Positions 43,560 to 52,420 of a DNA stretch of 64,000 nt are shown piece after piece (the first letter of the stretch is position 1; each line of letters opens with the position of its first letter). Made by a program: the position numbers and the translations under genes. Source of the DNA: Natranaerovirga hydrolytica (lineage in GTDB: Bacteria; Bacillota; Clostridia; Lachnospirales; DSM-24629); contig NZ_SMGQ01000015.1 in the NCBI RefSeq assembly GCF_004339095.1, positions 1 through 64,000 on the forward strand, given 5' to 3'. The notes below the pieces were generated by a model. The model saw only the letters and a list, made by a program, of their open reading frames with translations, did not search any database and was not told the DNA's origin.

Positions 43560-44312
43560 CTAATTTGATTTTTTGACTTGCTTCAAACTGATAAAAATCG
43601 TTTGTGCAATAAGTATACCGATTAAAAATTGAATCACATTAAAAGGCACGCTAAAAATAGGGGTAATATAATGCCCATAAAGAATAATTTCGGTAATATA
43701 GTAACCGATAACCATCCACATACCTGCAAAGGAAAAACCTACAAATTGTTTAAGCACCTCAAAAGAGCCTTGAGATTTTTTTAATCTAAATACAATTATG
43801 AGAATAGCAAGAACAAAAGCAATGGCTATTAATACAAGCATATTTTGCAAGGTGTTTGTAAAAGCAAGCAATTCTTCAGTGTTTTCTATACCTCTATACC
43901 CAACGGCATCAATATAAGTAGAAGGGTCTTTAGGCACCTGTATCCCAATCACATATCTGAAGCCTATTAAAAGACTACCCCATATAGCACAAAAAGCGAT
44001 GCTAATAGCAGTAAACCTCTTTTTATCCGATTGCAATGTAAATGCAACAATTATACACATGATTGATTTTACAATTAATGTTGGTAAAGTCCATATGGCA
44101 TAAGGACTTAATAAATCTGCTAAAGCAGAACCTACACCAGAAGCAAAAGCACCATACTTCCATTTTAACATAAGAGCAGTTAAAAAGATCATAGCGTCAC
44201 CTAAGTGGATATAACCTCTCGGTATGGGGATGGTAATTAATCGTGTTGCAATAAAAACTAAAGCAGTCATTAACCCTGTATAGGCTAATTGACGGGTTTT
44301 AGATTGAATCAT
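43560..44312 (-). CDS. ECF transporter S-component, vitamin-type (B6 candidate)
   Basis: 250 residues from ATG 44312; a GTG nine bases upstream lies inside the AGAGGTGA ribosome site. Six or more hydrophobic segments. GLMTALVFIATRLITIPIP and IHLGDAMIFLTALMLKWKYGAFASGVGSALADLL (seen as HLGDAMIFLTALML and GAFASGVGSALADLL) are characteristic of ECF S-components. It would capture a vitamin for the shared EcfAA'T module, not present here. Divergence from a MocR-type regulator suggests vitamin B6, an inference. Confidence 0.85.
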   Translation of the reverse strand: MIQSKTRQLAYTGLMTALVFIATRLITIPIPRGYIHLGDAMIFLTALMLKWKYGAFASGVGSALADLLSPYAIWTLPTLIVKSIMCIIVAFTLQSDKKRFTAISIAFCAIWGSLLIGFRYVIGIQVPKDPSTYIDAVGYRGIENTEELLAFTNTLQNMLVLIAIAFVLAILIIVFRLKKSQGSFEVLKQFVGFSFAGMWMVIGYYITEIILYGHYITPIFSVPFNVIQFLIGILIAQTIFISLKQVKKSN

Positions 44313-44367
44313 ATGGGTCACCTCTTGTTTTTGTTAAATATATTCGCTATACTAATATATAGAATTA

Positions 44368-44397
44368 TTGTCCGTTTAAAAAGTGACAGTTTATAAT
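44368..44397 (+). promoter_or_regulatory. Promoter of the MocR-type gene
   Basis: TTGTCC (44368-44373), 18-base spacer, TATAAT (44392-44397), 20 bases before ATG. Confidence 0.6.
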
Positions 44398-44417
44398 AAA
44401 TAAAAGGGGACAGATAA

Positions 44418-45821
44418 ATGACTATTGTATTAAACATTGATGAAGAAAAGGATATCCCACTTTATGTTCAATTATACGAAGGGATAAAAAAAGAAATTAC
44501 AGAAGGACGATTAGAGTCTAATACAAAAATGCCCTCTATTAGAGAAATGGCAAAATTACTAAATATGAGTAAAACAACCATAGAAAATACGTATCACCAA
44601 CTCATGATAGAAGGTTATATTTATAGCATTGAAAAAAAAGGGTGTTATGTAAGTGAAATTAGACACACTTGGATTCATCCAAATGCCAAAGACAAAAAAC
44701 AAGCAAAAGAAAAATTAGAACCTAAGGTACAATACGATTTAACCAATGCTTACATTGAAAAAGAGGTTTTTAATGAAGTCCAATGGAAAAAAGCAATTGA
44801 TAAGGTCATTACGGAAGATAGCAAAGCACTTTTATACCAAGGGGATGTACAAGGAGAATGGGCTTTACGAGCAGAAATTATTAAATACCTCTATCAAGCA
44901 AGAGGTGTGTATGCTGGCGAAGAACAAGTTGTTATCGGGGCAGGTATACAACCTTTATTAATTATTTTATCCAATATATTTTATAACATAGGTATACAAA
45001 ACATAGGATTTGAAGATCCAGGATTTAATCGAGCAAAAGATGTTTTTTCAAACAGTCCACTAAATCTCATACCAATAGATATAAAAGACAAGGGCATAGA
45101 CATTAAAAATCTTATCCAGTCCAATGTAGAGGTATGTTACATTAGTCCATCACATCAATTTCCAACGGGAACGGTTATGCCTATAAAAAAACGTTCAGAG
45201 TTGATTCATTGGGCAGAATTAGAAAATGCTTATATTATAGAAGATGATTACAATTCAGAGCTTAGATTTCAAGGAAGGCCCATACCATCTTTACAAGGTC
45301 TTAACAGAGGCAAAAGCGTTATTTATCTAGGGTCATTTTCAACAGTATTCTTGCCATCTATACGTATCAGTTATATGGTTTTACCAGAAGCATTAATCCA
45401 ACCATACAAGCTCATCTGTAATCAATATGCTCAAACAGCGTCAAAATTGGAGCAATTGGCTATGGCATACTATATGACAGATGGCTTATTTGAAAAACAT
45501 ATTAGACGGTTAAAAGTGCACTATTCTAAAAAAAATGATTTAATAAAGAAAAAAATAAAAGAAGTATTTAAAGAAAAAGTCATTATAAAAGGCGACGACT
45601 CAGGGTTTAATCTTTATATAGAAATCAAAACCAATTTATCTGAAAAAAATATAAAAGAAAAAGCGAGAAAAAAAGGCATCGTGTTTAATGTACTATCGGA
45701 TTACACAGTTAAAGAAAATCTGTCTAATAATCCAGTCATCTTATTGTCTTATAAAGGCATTGATATTAATGCTTTTGAGTATGCATTAAAAGCAATTTAT
45801 AGTATCTGCTTTACAGCATAA
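44418..45821 (+). CDS. MocR/PdxR-type regulator (GntR HTH fused to aminotransferase fold)
   Basis: 467 residues: GntR winged helix (about 1-75; MPSIREMAKLLNMSKTTIENTY, split as MPSIREMAKLLNMS and KTTIENTY), linker, then a fold-type I aminotransferase domain (about 110-467) with SPSHQFPTGTVMP and EDDYNSELRF. In the segment YLGSFSTVFLPSIRISYM the position normally occupied by the PLP-binding lysine (SFSK) is Thr309, so covalent PLP binding may be lost. Divergent from an ECF S-component gene, its probable target. AAGGGG lies before ATG. Confidence 0.92.
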   Translation: MTIVLNIDEEKDIPLYVQLYEGIKKEITEGRLESNTKMPSIREMAKLLNMSKTTIENTYHQLMIEGYIYSIEKKGCYVSEIRHTWIHPNAKDKKQAKEKLEPKVQYDLTNAYIEKEVFNEVQWKKAIDKVITEDSKALLYQGDVQGEWALRAEIIKYLYQARGVYAGEEQVVIGAGIQPLLIILSNIFYNIGIQNIGFEDPGFNRAKDVFSNSPLNLIPIDIKDKGIDIKNLIQSNVEVCYISPSHQFPTGTVMPIKKRSELIHWAELENAYIIEDDYNSELRFQGRPIPSLQGLNRGKSVIYLGSFSTVFLPSIRISYMVLPEALIQPYKLICNQYAQTASKLEQLAMAYYMTDGLFEKHIRRLKVHYSKKNDLIKKKIKEVFKEKVIIKGDDSGFNLYIEIKTNLSEKNIKEKARKKGIVFNVLSDYTVKENLSNNPVILLSYKGIDINAFEYALKAIYSICFTA

Positions 45822-45850
45822 AGGTAAGTAAACTTCAAAATTTTAAAAGA

Positions 45851-45880
45851 TTAAAAAAACCCTATACAGAGTGATAGGGT
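45851..45880 (-). terminator. Terminator of the small leftward gene
   Basis: CCCTAT/ATAGGG stem. On the minus strand it is followed by a run of seven T, just past the stop of the gene at 45886-46074. Confidence 0.75.
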
Positions 45881-45885
45881 CCAGA

Positions 45886-46074
45886 TTATATATTATTACG
45901 TAATTTTTTCTTTGTCATGGTGATAGGTTCTTCCTTAATAAAATCATTTATAGAAAAATCTTTATTGGCATAATCGTTGGTTTCATTTAACATTGTATCC
46001 ATTACTTCAACTTCTTTGGCACTAATGTTTTTATACTTTTCCAACTCCTTGCTAGGTCTTTCTGGATTACTCAA
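45886..46074 (-). CDS. Small acidic hypothetical protein (62 residues)
   Basis: Begins at a TTG, with AAAGGAT about nine bases upstream on the minus strand; no ATG frame fits. Soluble and charged (MSNPERPSKELEKYKNISAK...), predicted helical then disordered, with no cysteine or known motif. Own terminator at 45851-45880, so probably a genuine monocistronic gene. I do not recognise it. Confidence 0.55.
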   Translation of the reverse strand: MSNPERPSKELEKYKNISAKEVEVMDTMLNETNDYANKDFSINDFIKEEPITMTKKKLRNNI

Positions 46075-46236
46075 TGTATCATATCCTTTCTTTCAGTGAT
46101 TAATTATATTATTGACAGCAATATAATCATTTAACGTAAGCCGACTTTTTTCTTTTTAAAGCTTAGTAAAATTAGTATGTGATAAATCATTCGTTTTTAT
46201 CATCAATCGAAGGATTTATTTTTTAGTACAATCTTC

Positions 46237-46265
46237 TTGACTAAAGTAACGTATTAAATTATAAT
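46237..46265 (+). promoter_or_regulatory. Promoter of the T-box/trpB transcript
   Basis: TTGACT (46237-46242), 17-base spacer, TATAAT (46260-46265), about 25 bases before the T-box stem I. Confidence 0.88.
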
Positions 46266-46289
46266 TAAATCAAAATAAATAGATTAAAT

Positions 46290-46509
46290 TCAATGATTGA
46301 AAGTAGTAAGAATAACAAATGGTACCAGCGAGTTAGGGATGGTGTAAGCCTAATACAATATGGTTATTCCCAATGGATTCATAAGAAGCAGAGTGAAGGA
46401 AAAAGTAGCTTGAGCCGTTATTCCTACGTTACAGGATAGGATATGTTAGTATCTGAATACGCTTTGGGTGGCATTGTATAACTTCGTCCTAAATGACGAG
46501 GTTTTTTTA
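46290..46509 (+). promoter_or_regulatory. T-box riboswitch, tryptophan-specific
   Basis: Stem I with the AGTA loop-E element (46302), apical GCGAGTTAGGGATGGTGTAA (46328-46347), and specifier codon TGG at 46374-46376 in CCCAATGGATTC. The antiterminator T-box TTGGGTGGCA lies at 46464-46473; its TGGC can pair with GCCA, the 3' end of tRNA-Trp (discriminator G). The terminator CGTC-CTAAAT-GACG with seven T ends at 46508. Uncharged tRNA-Trp would switch on the downstream trpB. Confidence 0.92.
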
Positions 46510-46582
46510 TTAGATTGATTTAAGAAAAACAGACAAAATAGAAGTGAGTGTTATGAATTATAAAATAAGAGGAGGCTATAAA

Positions 46583-47776
46583 ATGAATCATCAATTTGGA
46601 GATTTTGGAGGACAGTACGTTCCAGAACCTGTTATAAAAGCATTAGAAGAATTAGAACAAGCATTTAATACCCATATTCAAGATCCTGATTTTAAAAAAG
46701 AGTATCGTTATTATTTAAACGAATATGTCGGTAGACCAAGTTCTTTATATTTTGCAGAAAATATGACAAAAGAGCTTAACGGTGGAAAAATATACTTGAA
46801 AAGAGAAGATTTGAATCATACAGGAGCCCATAAAATCAACAATACCATTGGACAAATTCTTTTGGCAAAAAGAATGGGCAAAAAGAAAATTATTGCAGAA
46901 ACAGGCGCAGGACAACATGGGGTAGCGACAGCTACTGCAGCAGCTATGTTTGGCATGGCATGTGAAATATTTATGGGCAAAGAAGACACCGATAGACAAA
47001 GACTGAATGTGTTTAGAATGGAGCTATTGGGTGCAAAAGTGACACCGGTAACAAGAGGAACACAAACATTAAGTGATGCCGTAGATGAAGCCATAGAAAA
47101 ATGGGTGGAAAGAATTGACGATACCTTTTATTTATTAGGATCTGCAGTAGGTCCACATCCATACCCATATGTTGTTCGTGAATTCCAAAAGATCATTGGA
47201 GAAGAAACGTTAAAACAAATTAAAGAAAAAGAAGGGCGTCTACCAGACTATTGTATTGCTTGTGTAGGTGGCGGAAGCAATGCCATTGGATTGTTCCATG
47301 AATTTGTACCACATGATGAAGTGAAATTAATTGGCGTGGAAGCAGCAGGAAAAGGGATTGACACAAAAGACCATGCGGCAACGATGACATTAGGTAGTGA
47401 AGGCGTTATTCACGGTATGCGAACCATTTACCTTAGCAATGAAGATGGCACACCCATGCCAGTATACTCAATATCAGCAGGATTAGACTACCCAGGCGTT
47501 GGTCCAGAACATGCTCACTTAAAAAATAGCAATCGAGGAAAATATGAGTCCATTACCGATGAAGAAGCAGTAAAAGCATTATTATATTTGTCTCAAATAG
47601 AAGGGATTATCCCAGCAATAGAAAGTGCTCACGCCATTGCCTATGCAAGAAAATTCGTGCCAACATTAGATAAAGATCAAATTGTTATTATCAATGTATC
47701 CGGTAGAGGAGACAAAGACGTTGAAGCCATTGAAAAATACATTAATGAACATCATATTGATATAAAACAAGTATAA
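46583..47776 (+). CDS. trpB: Tryptophan synthase beta chain
   Basis: 397 residues from ATG 46583 (GAGGAGG eight bases ahead); in-frame upstream ATGs lack ribosome sites. PLP Lys84 in HTGAHKINN, catalytic Glu106 in AETGAGQHG, and the phosphate-binding GGGSNAIG near 228. It condenses indole with serine. Canonical TrpB1 type, including the region that normally contacts TrpA. It stands alone: no trpA or other trp gene is nearby, and control is by the Trp T-box. Confidence 0.96.
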   Translation: MNHQFGDFGGQYVPEPVIKALEELEQAFNTHIQDPDFKKEYRYYLNEYVGRPSSLYFAENMTKELNGGKIYLKREDLNHTGAHKINNTIGQILLAKRMGKKKIIAETGAGQHGVATATAAAMFGMACEIFMGKEDTDRQRLNVFRMELLGAKVTPVTRGTQTLSDAVDEAIEKWVERIDDTFYLLGSAVGPHPYPYVVREFQKIIGEETLKQIKEKEGRLPDYCIACVGGGSNAIGLFHEFVPHDEVKLIGVEAAGKGIDTKDHAATMTLGSEGVIHGMRTIYLSNEDGTPMPVYSISAGLDYPGVGPEHAHLKNSNRGKYESITDEEAVKALLYLSQIEGIIPAIESAHAIAYARKFVPTLDKDQIVIINVSGRGDKDVEAIEKYINEHHIDIKQV

Positions 47777-47806
47777 GTTTTTGAAGCATTAAAAAAATTT
47801 AAAGCT

Positions 47807-47853
47807 TAAAGAGTGCCTTAAATAGTAGATATATTTTAAAGGTGCTCTTTTGC
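47807..47853 (+). terminator. Rho-independent terminator
   Basis: Stem AAGAGTGCCTT paired with AAGGTGCTCTT (two wobble pairs) across a long AT loop, then TTTTG. Confidence 0.75.
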
Positions 47854-47874
47854 TATTATGAAGTAGGTGATTAA

Positions 47875-48372
47875 ATGGTAGAAAACACAGACGTATATAT
47901 AAAATACTTAGACACCAACACACCCATAGGAACTTTGGAATTAAAAGGAACAGATACCCATTTAACAGCAATTAATTTCGTGAAACATGGCACCATAATT
48001 GAAAAAACCAACCCAGTATTAGAAAAAACGGCTCAACAATTAAATGAGTACTTTTTAGGAAAAAGAAAAACATTTGATATACCTTTAAAATTAGAAGGGA
48101 CGCCTTTTATGCAAAAAGTATGGGACGCATTATTAACCGTTCCCTATGGCAAAGTTTGTTCTTATAAAGACATTGCTATAAAAGTGGGTAAGGATAAAGC
48201 ATACCGAGCAGTAGGTAATGCCAATAACAAAAATCCAGTTGCCATCATTGTACCTTGTCATCGGGTCATTGGAGCAGACGGTCAATTAGGTGGTTATGGT
48301 AGTGGTGTGGCTATTAAAAAAATTCTATTGGATTTAGAAAAAAACCAAGAGCCAATCAGTGAATCAGTATAA
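47875..48372 (+). CDS. ogt: Methylated-DNA-[protein]-cysteine S-methyltransferase
   Basis: 165 residues with active-site Cys128 in PCHRVIGADGQLGGYGSG, the RAVGNANNKNP turn, and GTPFMQKVWDALLTVPYGKV (split as GTPFMQKVWDAL and TVPYGKVCSY) of the DNA-binding winged helix. A suicide enzyme that repairs O6-methylguanine. Ogt-type length without an Ada domain. TAGGTG lies before ATG. Confidence 0.93.
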   Translation: MVENTDVYIKYLDTNTPIGTLELKGTDTHLTAINFVKHGTIIEKTNPVLEKTAQQLNEYFLGKRKTFDIPLKLEGTPFMQKVWDALLTVPYGKVCSYKDIAIKVGKDKAYRAVGNANNKNPVAIIVPCHRVIGADGQLGGYGSGVAIKKILLDLEKNQEPISESV

Positions 48373-48429
48373 AAAAATAAAATGATTTTTTAAGTGAAGT
48401 TTGGTAGGATAGTTAATAGAGGTGAAAAA

Positions 48430-49140
48430 ATGGCTAAAAAATGTTGTGGGAAATATAAAAAAGGCAAAGGGTATTGTAATAAATGTCCTAAAATCAAAAG
48501 AAAATATAAAAATAAAAACAAACATTATAAAGAACAAAAAAATAAAAAACATATAAACAGACTAGAAAAGCAAATGGCGTTTATAATAGAAATAGATAAA
48601 TTAAAAACCATACAAAGACAAAGTTATATTATAGATGGTTCTAAAAAAGAAAATGATGCAGAACACTCTTGGCATATAGCTGTAATGGCATTAATTTTAT
48701 CAGAACATAAAGCATTTAAAAAGGTGGATATGTTAAAAGTTGTTAAAATGTTACTCATCCATGACATCGTTGAAATCGATGCTGGAGATACGTATATTTA
48801 TGATGAAAAAGGCAATGCAGACAAAAGAGAAAGAGAAGAAGCTGCAGCAAAAAGATTATTTGGTTTATTACCAAAAGACCAAAAAAAAGAATATTATAAT
48901 TTGTGGTTAGAATTTGAAGACCAACATTCAAAAGAAGCAAAATACGCCAATGTCTTAGATCGATTACAACCCATACTGTTAAATTATGAAGCAGGTGGTC
49001 AGTCTTGGATTGAGCATGGTGTGTCTAAAGATATGATTATGAATAAAAATGTGGCAACACAAGAAGGTTCTAAAAAAATATGGCAGCATTTTGAAACAAT
49101 CATAAACGATGCAGTTAAAAAGGGATATGTAAAAGAATAA
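48430..49140 (+). CDS. HD-domain phosphohydrolase (YfbR/HDDC2-like) with Cys-rich N-terminus
   Basis: 236 residues from ATG 48430 (GAGGTG ahead). An unusual lysine-rich extension (1-45) contains CC at 5-6 and C16-x2-C19. The HD domain follows: H79 in AEHSWH, HD at 111-112 in LLIHDIVEIDAGD, and D in VLDRLQP near 177. This arrangement matches YfbR/HDDC2 5'-deoxynucleotidase-like enzymes. The CC...CxxC segment may bind metal or nucleic acid and is not part of the usual family. It is followed by the M29 peptidase gene. Confidence 0.85.
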   Translation: MAKKCCGKYKKGKGYCNKCPKIKRKYKNKNKHYKEQKNKKHINRLEKQMAFIIEIDKLKTIQRQSYIIDGSKKENDAEHSWHIAVMALILSEHKAFKKVDMLKVVKMLLIHDIVEIDAGDTYIYDEKGNADKREREEAAAKRLFGLLPKDQKKEYYNLWLEFEDQHSKEAKYANVLDRLQPILLNYEAGGQSWIEHGVSKDMIMNKNVATQEGSKKIWQHFETIINDAVKKGYVKE

Positions 49141-49157
49141 TCAGAAAGGAAGAAAGT

Positions 49158-51218
49158 ATGGCATTTAAAGATATTATTAAAAAAGACAATGAGAAAATCA
49201 TAGAACAGTATGAAACAATGATACAAAATATAAAGGACTTAAATGATCAAACCAACAATCCAAAAAACAACCACGAAAAATATTTGAACTTTGTAAGCGA
49301 TTTTTTAATTAACCTAACAGAAGAAGAAAGATTAATGGATGAGCATTACTTTAAGAATCAAAGTATAGAAGCAATACAAAGCAAAAATGAAAAACTGTAT
49401 CAAGACATTATAAACGACGAATACAATAAAAGTTATGCCAATCCAAGTTATAGCGTAGAATTATTTGGAGAAACATTAGGGCAAGTGTTGGCTTTTGTTT
49501 ATACAGAATTAAGAGGTTGTATTGCAGATGTTTTTGAACACCGACTCTATGATTTAACACTATATGGAGAATTGTTTTTAAAAATTGCCAATGACATACA
49601 AGATAGTCATACTATAAAGGGAATATTAAAAGATTTTTATGAAGAAAATTTATCCTATTTTATAGAAAGAAATGTTAATGATCGATTCAATACAGATTAT
49701 GGATTTGCTACAGAAATCATAATGAATAATGATTTAGAAGATTTAAGATATCTGTATCAATTTGGAGAATACATTGGCCATAATGAACTGAAAATAGCGC
49801 AATACTTAAATCAATTGCCACAAGAAAAAATAAACTTAATGGCATCAACATATACCCAAGCCTATAAAAAAGGTTTTGAACGAGATGGTATTGACCTTAG
49901 TAAAAAGAAAACAGTTAACATAAGATATTCTATTGGATTTGAAAGAGTGGTTAAAGAGGCCATTAGACAATTCAAACAAATGGATTTAGAACCGATTATT
50001 TTCCGATATGCTGTAAAAAGCATTAATAAAAAACAACATTTAAAAGTAGGATACTTTGCCACAAGTCCTAACAAACAATACGATTATGATCATAGATTTG
50101 ATGAGGCATTATATTTAGATGAGGACTTTGCTAATCTAAAAATCAAGTTAACTCAAGAAATCTTAGAAAAACACAAAGACAAATTAAAAAATTTAGCAGG
50201 ACCAGCTGTCATAGAGGTATTTGGAGAAAAGCCTTTTAAACCTATTAGTAAAAAGGAAGCCATTGCTTTAACTCAAGAACAAAAAACATTAAAAACAAGC
50301 CTTAACAATACATTACAATCCATTAATTATCAATATATGCCAGGAGATGAATGGAGTTTTACAATCATTGCATTTCCAATGCCAGAGATCGGCAACGCTT
50401 TTGAAGACATATTTGATGATGTGATAAAAGTGAATACATTAGATAGTGATTTGTACACGGACATTCAACAAAATATTATTGATGCATTAGACCAAGGAGA
50501 ATATGTTGAAGTTAAAGGGAAAAATGAGAATAAAACCAATATAAAAGTCAATTTACAAGATATATTAAATCCTAAAAAAGAAACTAAATTTGAAAATTGT
50601 GTTGCAGATGTTAACGTACCAGTAGGTGAAGTGTTTACATCTCCAAGGTTAAAAGGAACCAATGGTATTTTGCATGTAAAAGAAGTTTATCTCAGAGATT
50701 TAAAGTATGAAAATTTAACACTAGAATTTGAAGACGGATATATAAAAGAGTACACTTGCACGAACTTTAAAAACGAAGAAGATAATAAAGGGTATATAAA
50801 AGAAAACTTAATGTACAATTATGATACCTTACCAATAGGGGAGTTTGCTATAGGAACCAATACGACAGCATATGTCATGGCTATGAAATACAATATATTA
50901 AACATTTTACCCATTCTAATCGTAGAAAAAATGGGCCCTCACTTTGCTGTAGGGGACACTTGCTATTCAAGAAGTGAAGATTTACCATCCATCAACCCAA
51001 ATGGCAAAGAAGTTATTCCAAGAGACAACGAAAAATCCTTAACGAGAAAAACCAACCCAGAAGAAGCTTACTACAACTGCCATACAGATATAACCATTCC
51101 ATATGATGAAATAGAACGTATAAGCGTTGTCACAAAAGAAGGAAGTAGAATGGATATTATAAAAGATACGAAGTTTGTGCTAACAGGCACAGAAAAATTA
51201 AATGAGGCTTTTAAGTAA
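49158..51218 (+). CDS. M29-family aminopeptidase (AmpS/aminopeptidase T type)
   Basis: 686 residues, much longer than classic M29 enzymes (about 410) because of an N-terminal helical domain of about 270 residues. The C-terminal half holds the M29 di-metal motifs: the Glu of VPVGEVFTSPRLKGTNG, IGEFAIGTNT, HFAVGDTCYSRSED and the later CHTDITIP. It releases N-terminal residues from peptides, cytosolic. The long form is typical of clostridial leucyl aminopeptidases. GGAAGG lies before ATG, 17 bases after the HD gene. Confidence 0.87.
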   Translation: MAFKDIIKKDNEKIIEQYETMIQNIKDLNDQTNNPKNNHEKYLNFVSDFLINLTEEERLMDEHYFKNQSIEAIQSKNEKLYQDIINDEYNKSYANPSYSVELFGETLGQVLAFVYTELRGCIADVFEHRLYDLTLYGELFLKIANDIQDSHTIKGILKDFYEENLSYFIERNVNDRFNTDYGFATEIIMNNDLEDLRYLYQFGEYIGHNELKIAQYLNQLPQEKINLMASTYTQAYKKGFERDGIDLSKKKTVNIRYSIGFERVVKEAIRQFKQMDLEPIIFRYAVKSINKKQHLKVGYFATSPNKQYDYDHRFDEALYLDEDFANLKIKLTQEILEKHKDKLKNLAGPAVIEVFGEKPFKPISKKEAIALTQEQKTLKTSLNNTLQSINYQYMPGDEWSFTIIAFPMPEIGNAFEDIFDDVIKVNTLDSDLYTDIQQNIIDALDQGEYVEVKGKNENKTNIKVNLQDILNPKKETKFENCVADVNVPVGEVFTSPRLKGTNGILHVKEVYLRDLKYENLTLEFEDGYIKEYTCTNFKNEEDNKGYIKENLMYNYDTLPIGEFAIGTNTTAYVMAMKYNILNILPILIVEKMGPHFAVGDTCYSRSEDLPSINPNGKEVIPRDNEKSLTRKTNPEEAYYNCHTDITIPYDEIERISVVTKEGSRMDIIKDTKFVLTGTEKLNEAFK

Positions 51219-51224
51219 AAGTAT

Positions 51225-51255
51225 AAAAAGACGGCTTGGAGAGGTCGTCTTTTAT
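51225..51255. terminator. Bidirectional terminator
   Basis: AAAAGACG/CGTCTTTT stem between the convergent M29 gene and the leftward ABC/peptide operon. Confidence 0.8.
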
Positions 51256-51284
51256 GGTTTTACTTAAATTTATAGTAGATAAAC

Positions 51285-51734
51285 TTATTTAAAACAATTA
51301 TCTATAGCGAGTTGGATGTCTTGTTCTGACTGTAGAGTTTTAACAGTCCAAATACCTTCTACATCAACATGTTTAACAACTATTCCTATTAATATTGCAT
51401 TATCGTAGACTATTAGATTGTTGAATTTCTCTATGTGTTGTACATTATTATTATCTTTATAAGTTAGTTCTAAAAAATCTTTGTTTGTGTCATTTGAATA
51501 TAAAAGAGGCACGTTTATTTGTGTAAACTCTTTTGACTTTATAGAATCTATAAATATATTTTCGTTAGTAGATTTAAATACTACATTAAAATTATTTAAA
51601 GATTTATCAGAAAGATTAATTATGGTTAAATTTGATTCATAAGGTTTTACTGAATTATTATTTTGTTCAAAAAAAAGTATACCAATACTAATGAGTAGTA
51701 ATAAAGATATGATTAGTAATATTTTTCTTTTCAT
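51285..51734 (-). CDS. Membrane-anchored hypothetical protein, last gene of the peptide/ABC operon
   Basis: 149 residues with an N-terminal hydrophobic signal/anchor (about 4-23). The rest is a polar, strand-rich, Asn-rich extracytoplasmic domain with one C-terminal Cys. I recognise no family. It starts one base after the ATPase stop, so it is part of the operon; an accessory or immunity role at the cell surface is possible but unproven. Confidence 0.7.
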   Translation of the reverse strand: MKRKILLIISLLLLISIGILFFEQNNNSVKPYESNLTIINLSDKSLNNFNVVFKSTNENIFIDSIKSKEFTQINVPLLYSNDTNKDFLELTYKDNNNVQHIEKFNNLIVYDNAILIGIVVKHVDVEGIWTVKTLQSEQDIQLAIDNCFK

Positions 51735-51735
51735 A

Positions 51736-52401
51736 TTAGGCTCCTTTAGTTTCTTTTTTTAATTTTCCATTATCCATTTGAAAAGTAATATCACACATAG
51801 AATCAAGATCATCTTGATTATGAGATGTGATTAAAATAGTGCCTCCTTTGTTTTTGAAATTAATCAACAAATCTCTAATAAGATTAACACCATCTATATC
51901 TAATGCATTCATAGGTTCATCTAATATGAGTATTTTAGGATTTTCCATAATTGCTTGTGCTATACCAAGTCTTTGTTTCATACCAAGGGAATAGGTTTTT
52001 ACAGGTTTTTTGTTTTCAGGATTAAGTCCTACACTTTTAATCGTGTTTTTTATATCTTGATTAGATATTTTGTTTTGGATAGAAGCTAAGTATTTTAAAT
52101 TTTGAAAGGCATTATAATTAGGTAAAAAACCTGGGTTTTCAATAAGAATGCCAACTTCATCGGGAAAAGAGATGTCTTTACCAACTTTTTTTTGCATAAC
52201 ATGAACTTCACCTTGAGTTGGAATAACAAAGCCACAAATTGTTTTAAAAAGCATAGTTTTGCCGGAACCGTTATGACCAACAAACCCATATATATTACCG
52301 CTTATTAATTGTAAGTTGATCTGATCCAAAATAACTTGTCCTTTAATGATCTTAGATAAATTAGAAATTTCTATAATTGTTTTTTGTCTCGCAGTATTCA
52401 T
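51736..52401 (-). CDS. ABC transporter ATP-binding protein
   Basis: 221 residues. Walker A GHNGSGKT, signature YSLGMKQRLGIA, Walker B ILILDEPMNALD and H-loop TSHNQDDL. A single short nucleotide-binding domain of the ABC-2/bacteriocin-immunity type without accessory domain. It serves the three permease-like genes upstream in the operon. GGAAGG precedes ATG on the minus strand. Confidence 0.92.
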   Translation of the reverse strand: MNTARQKTIIEISNLSKIIKGQVILDQINLQLISGNIYGFVGHNGSGKTMLFKTICGFVIPTQGEVHVMQKKVGKDISFPDEVGILIENPGFLPNYNAFQNLKYLASIQNKISNQDIKNTIKSVGLNPENKKPVKTYSLGMKQRLGIAQAIMENPKILILDEPMNALDIDGVNLIRDLLINFKNKGGTILITSHNQDDLDSMCDITFQMDNGKLKKETKGA

Positions 52402-52420
52402 AAAATCTTCCTTTCAATAC

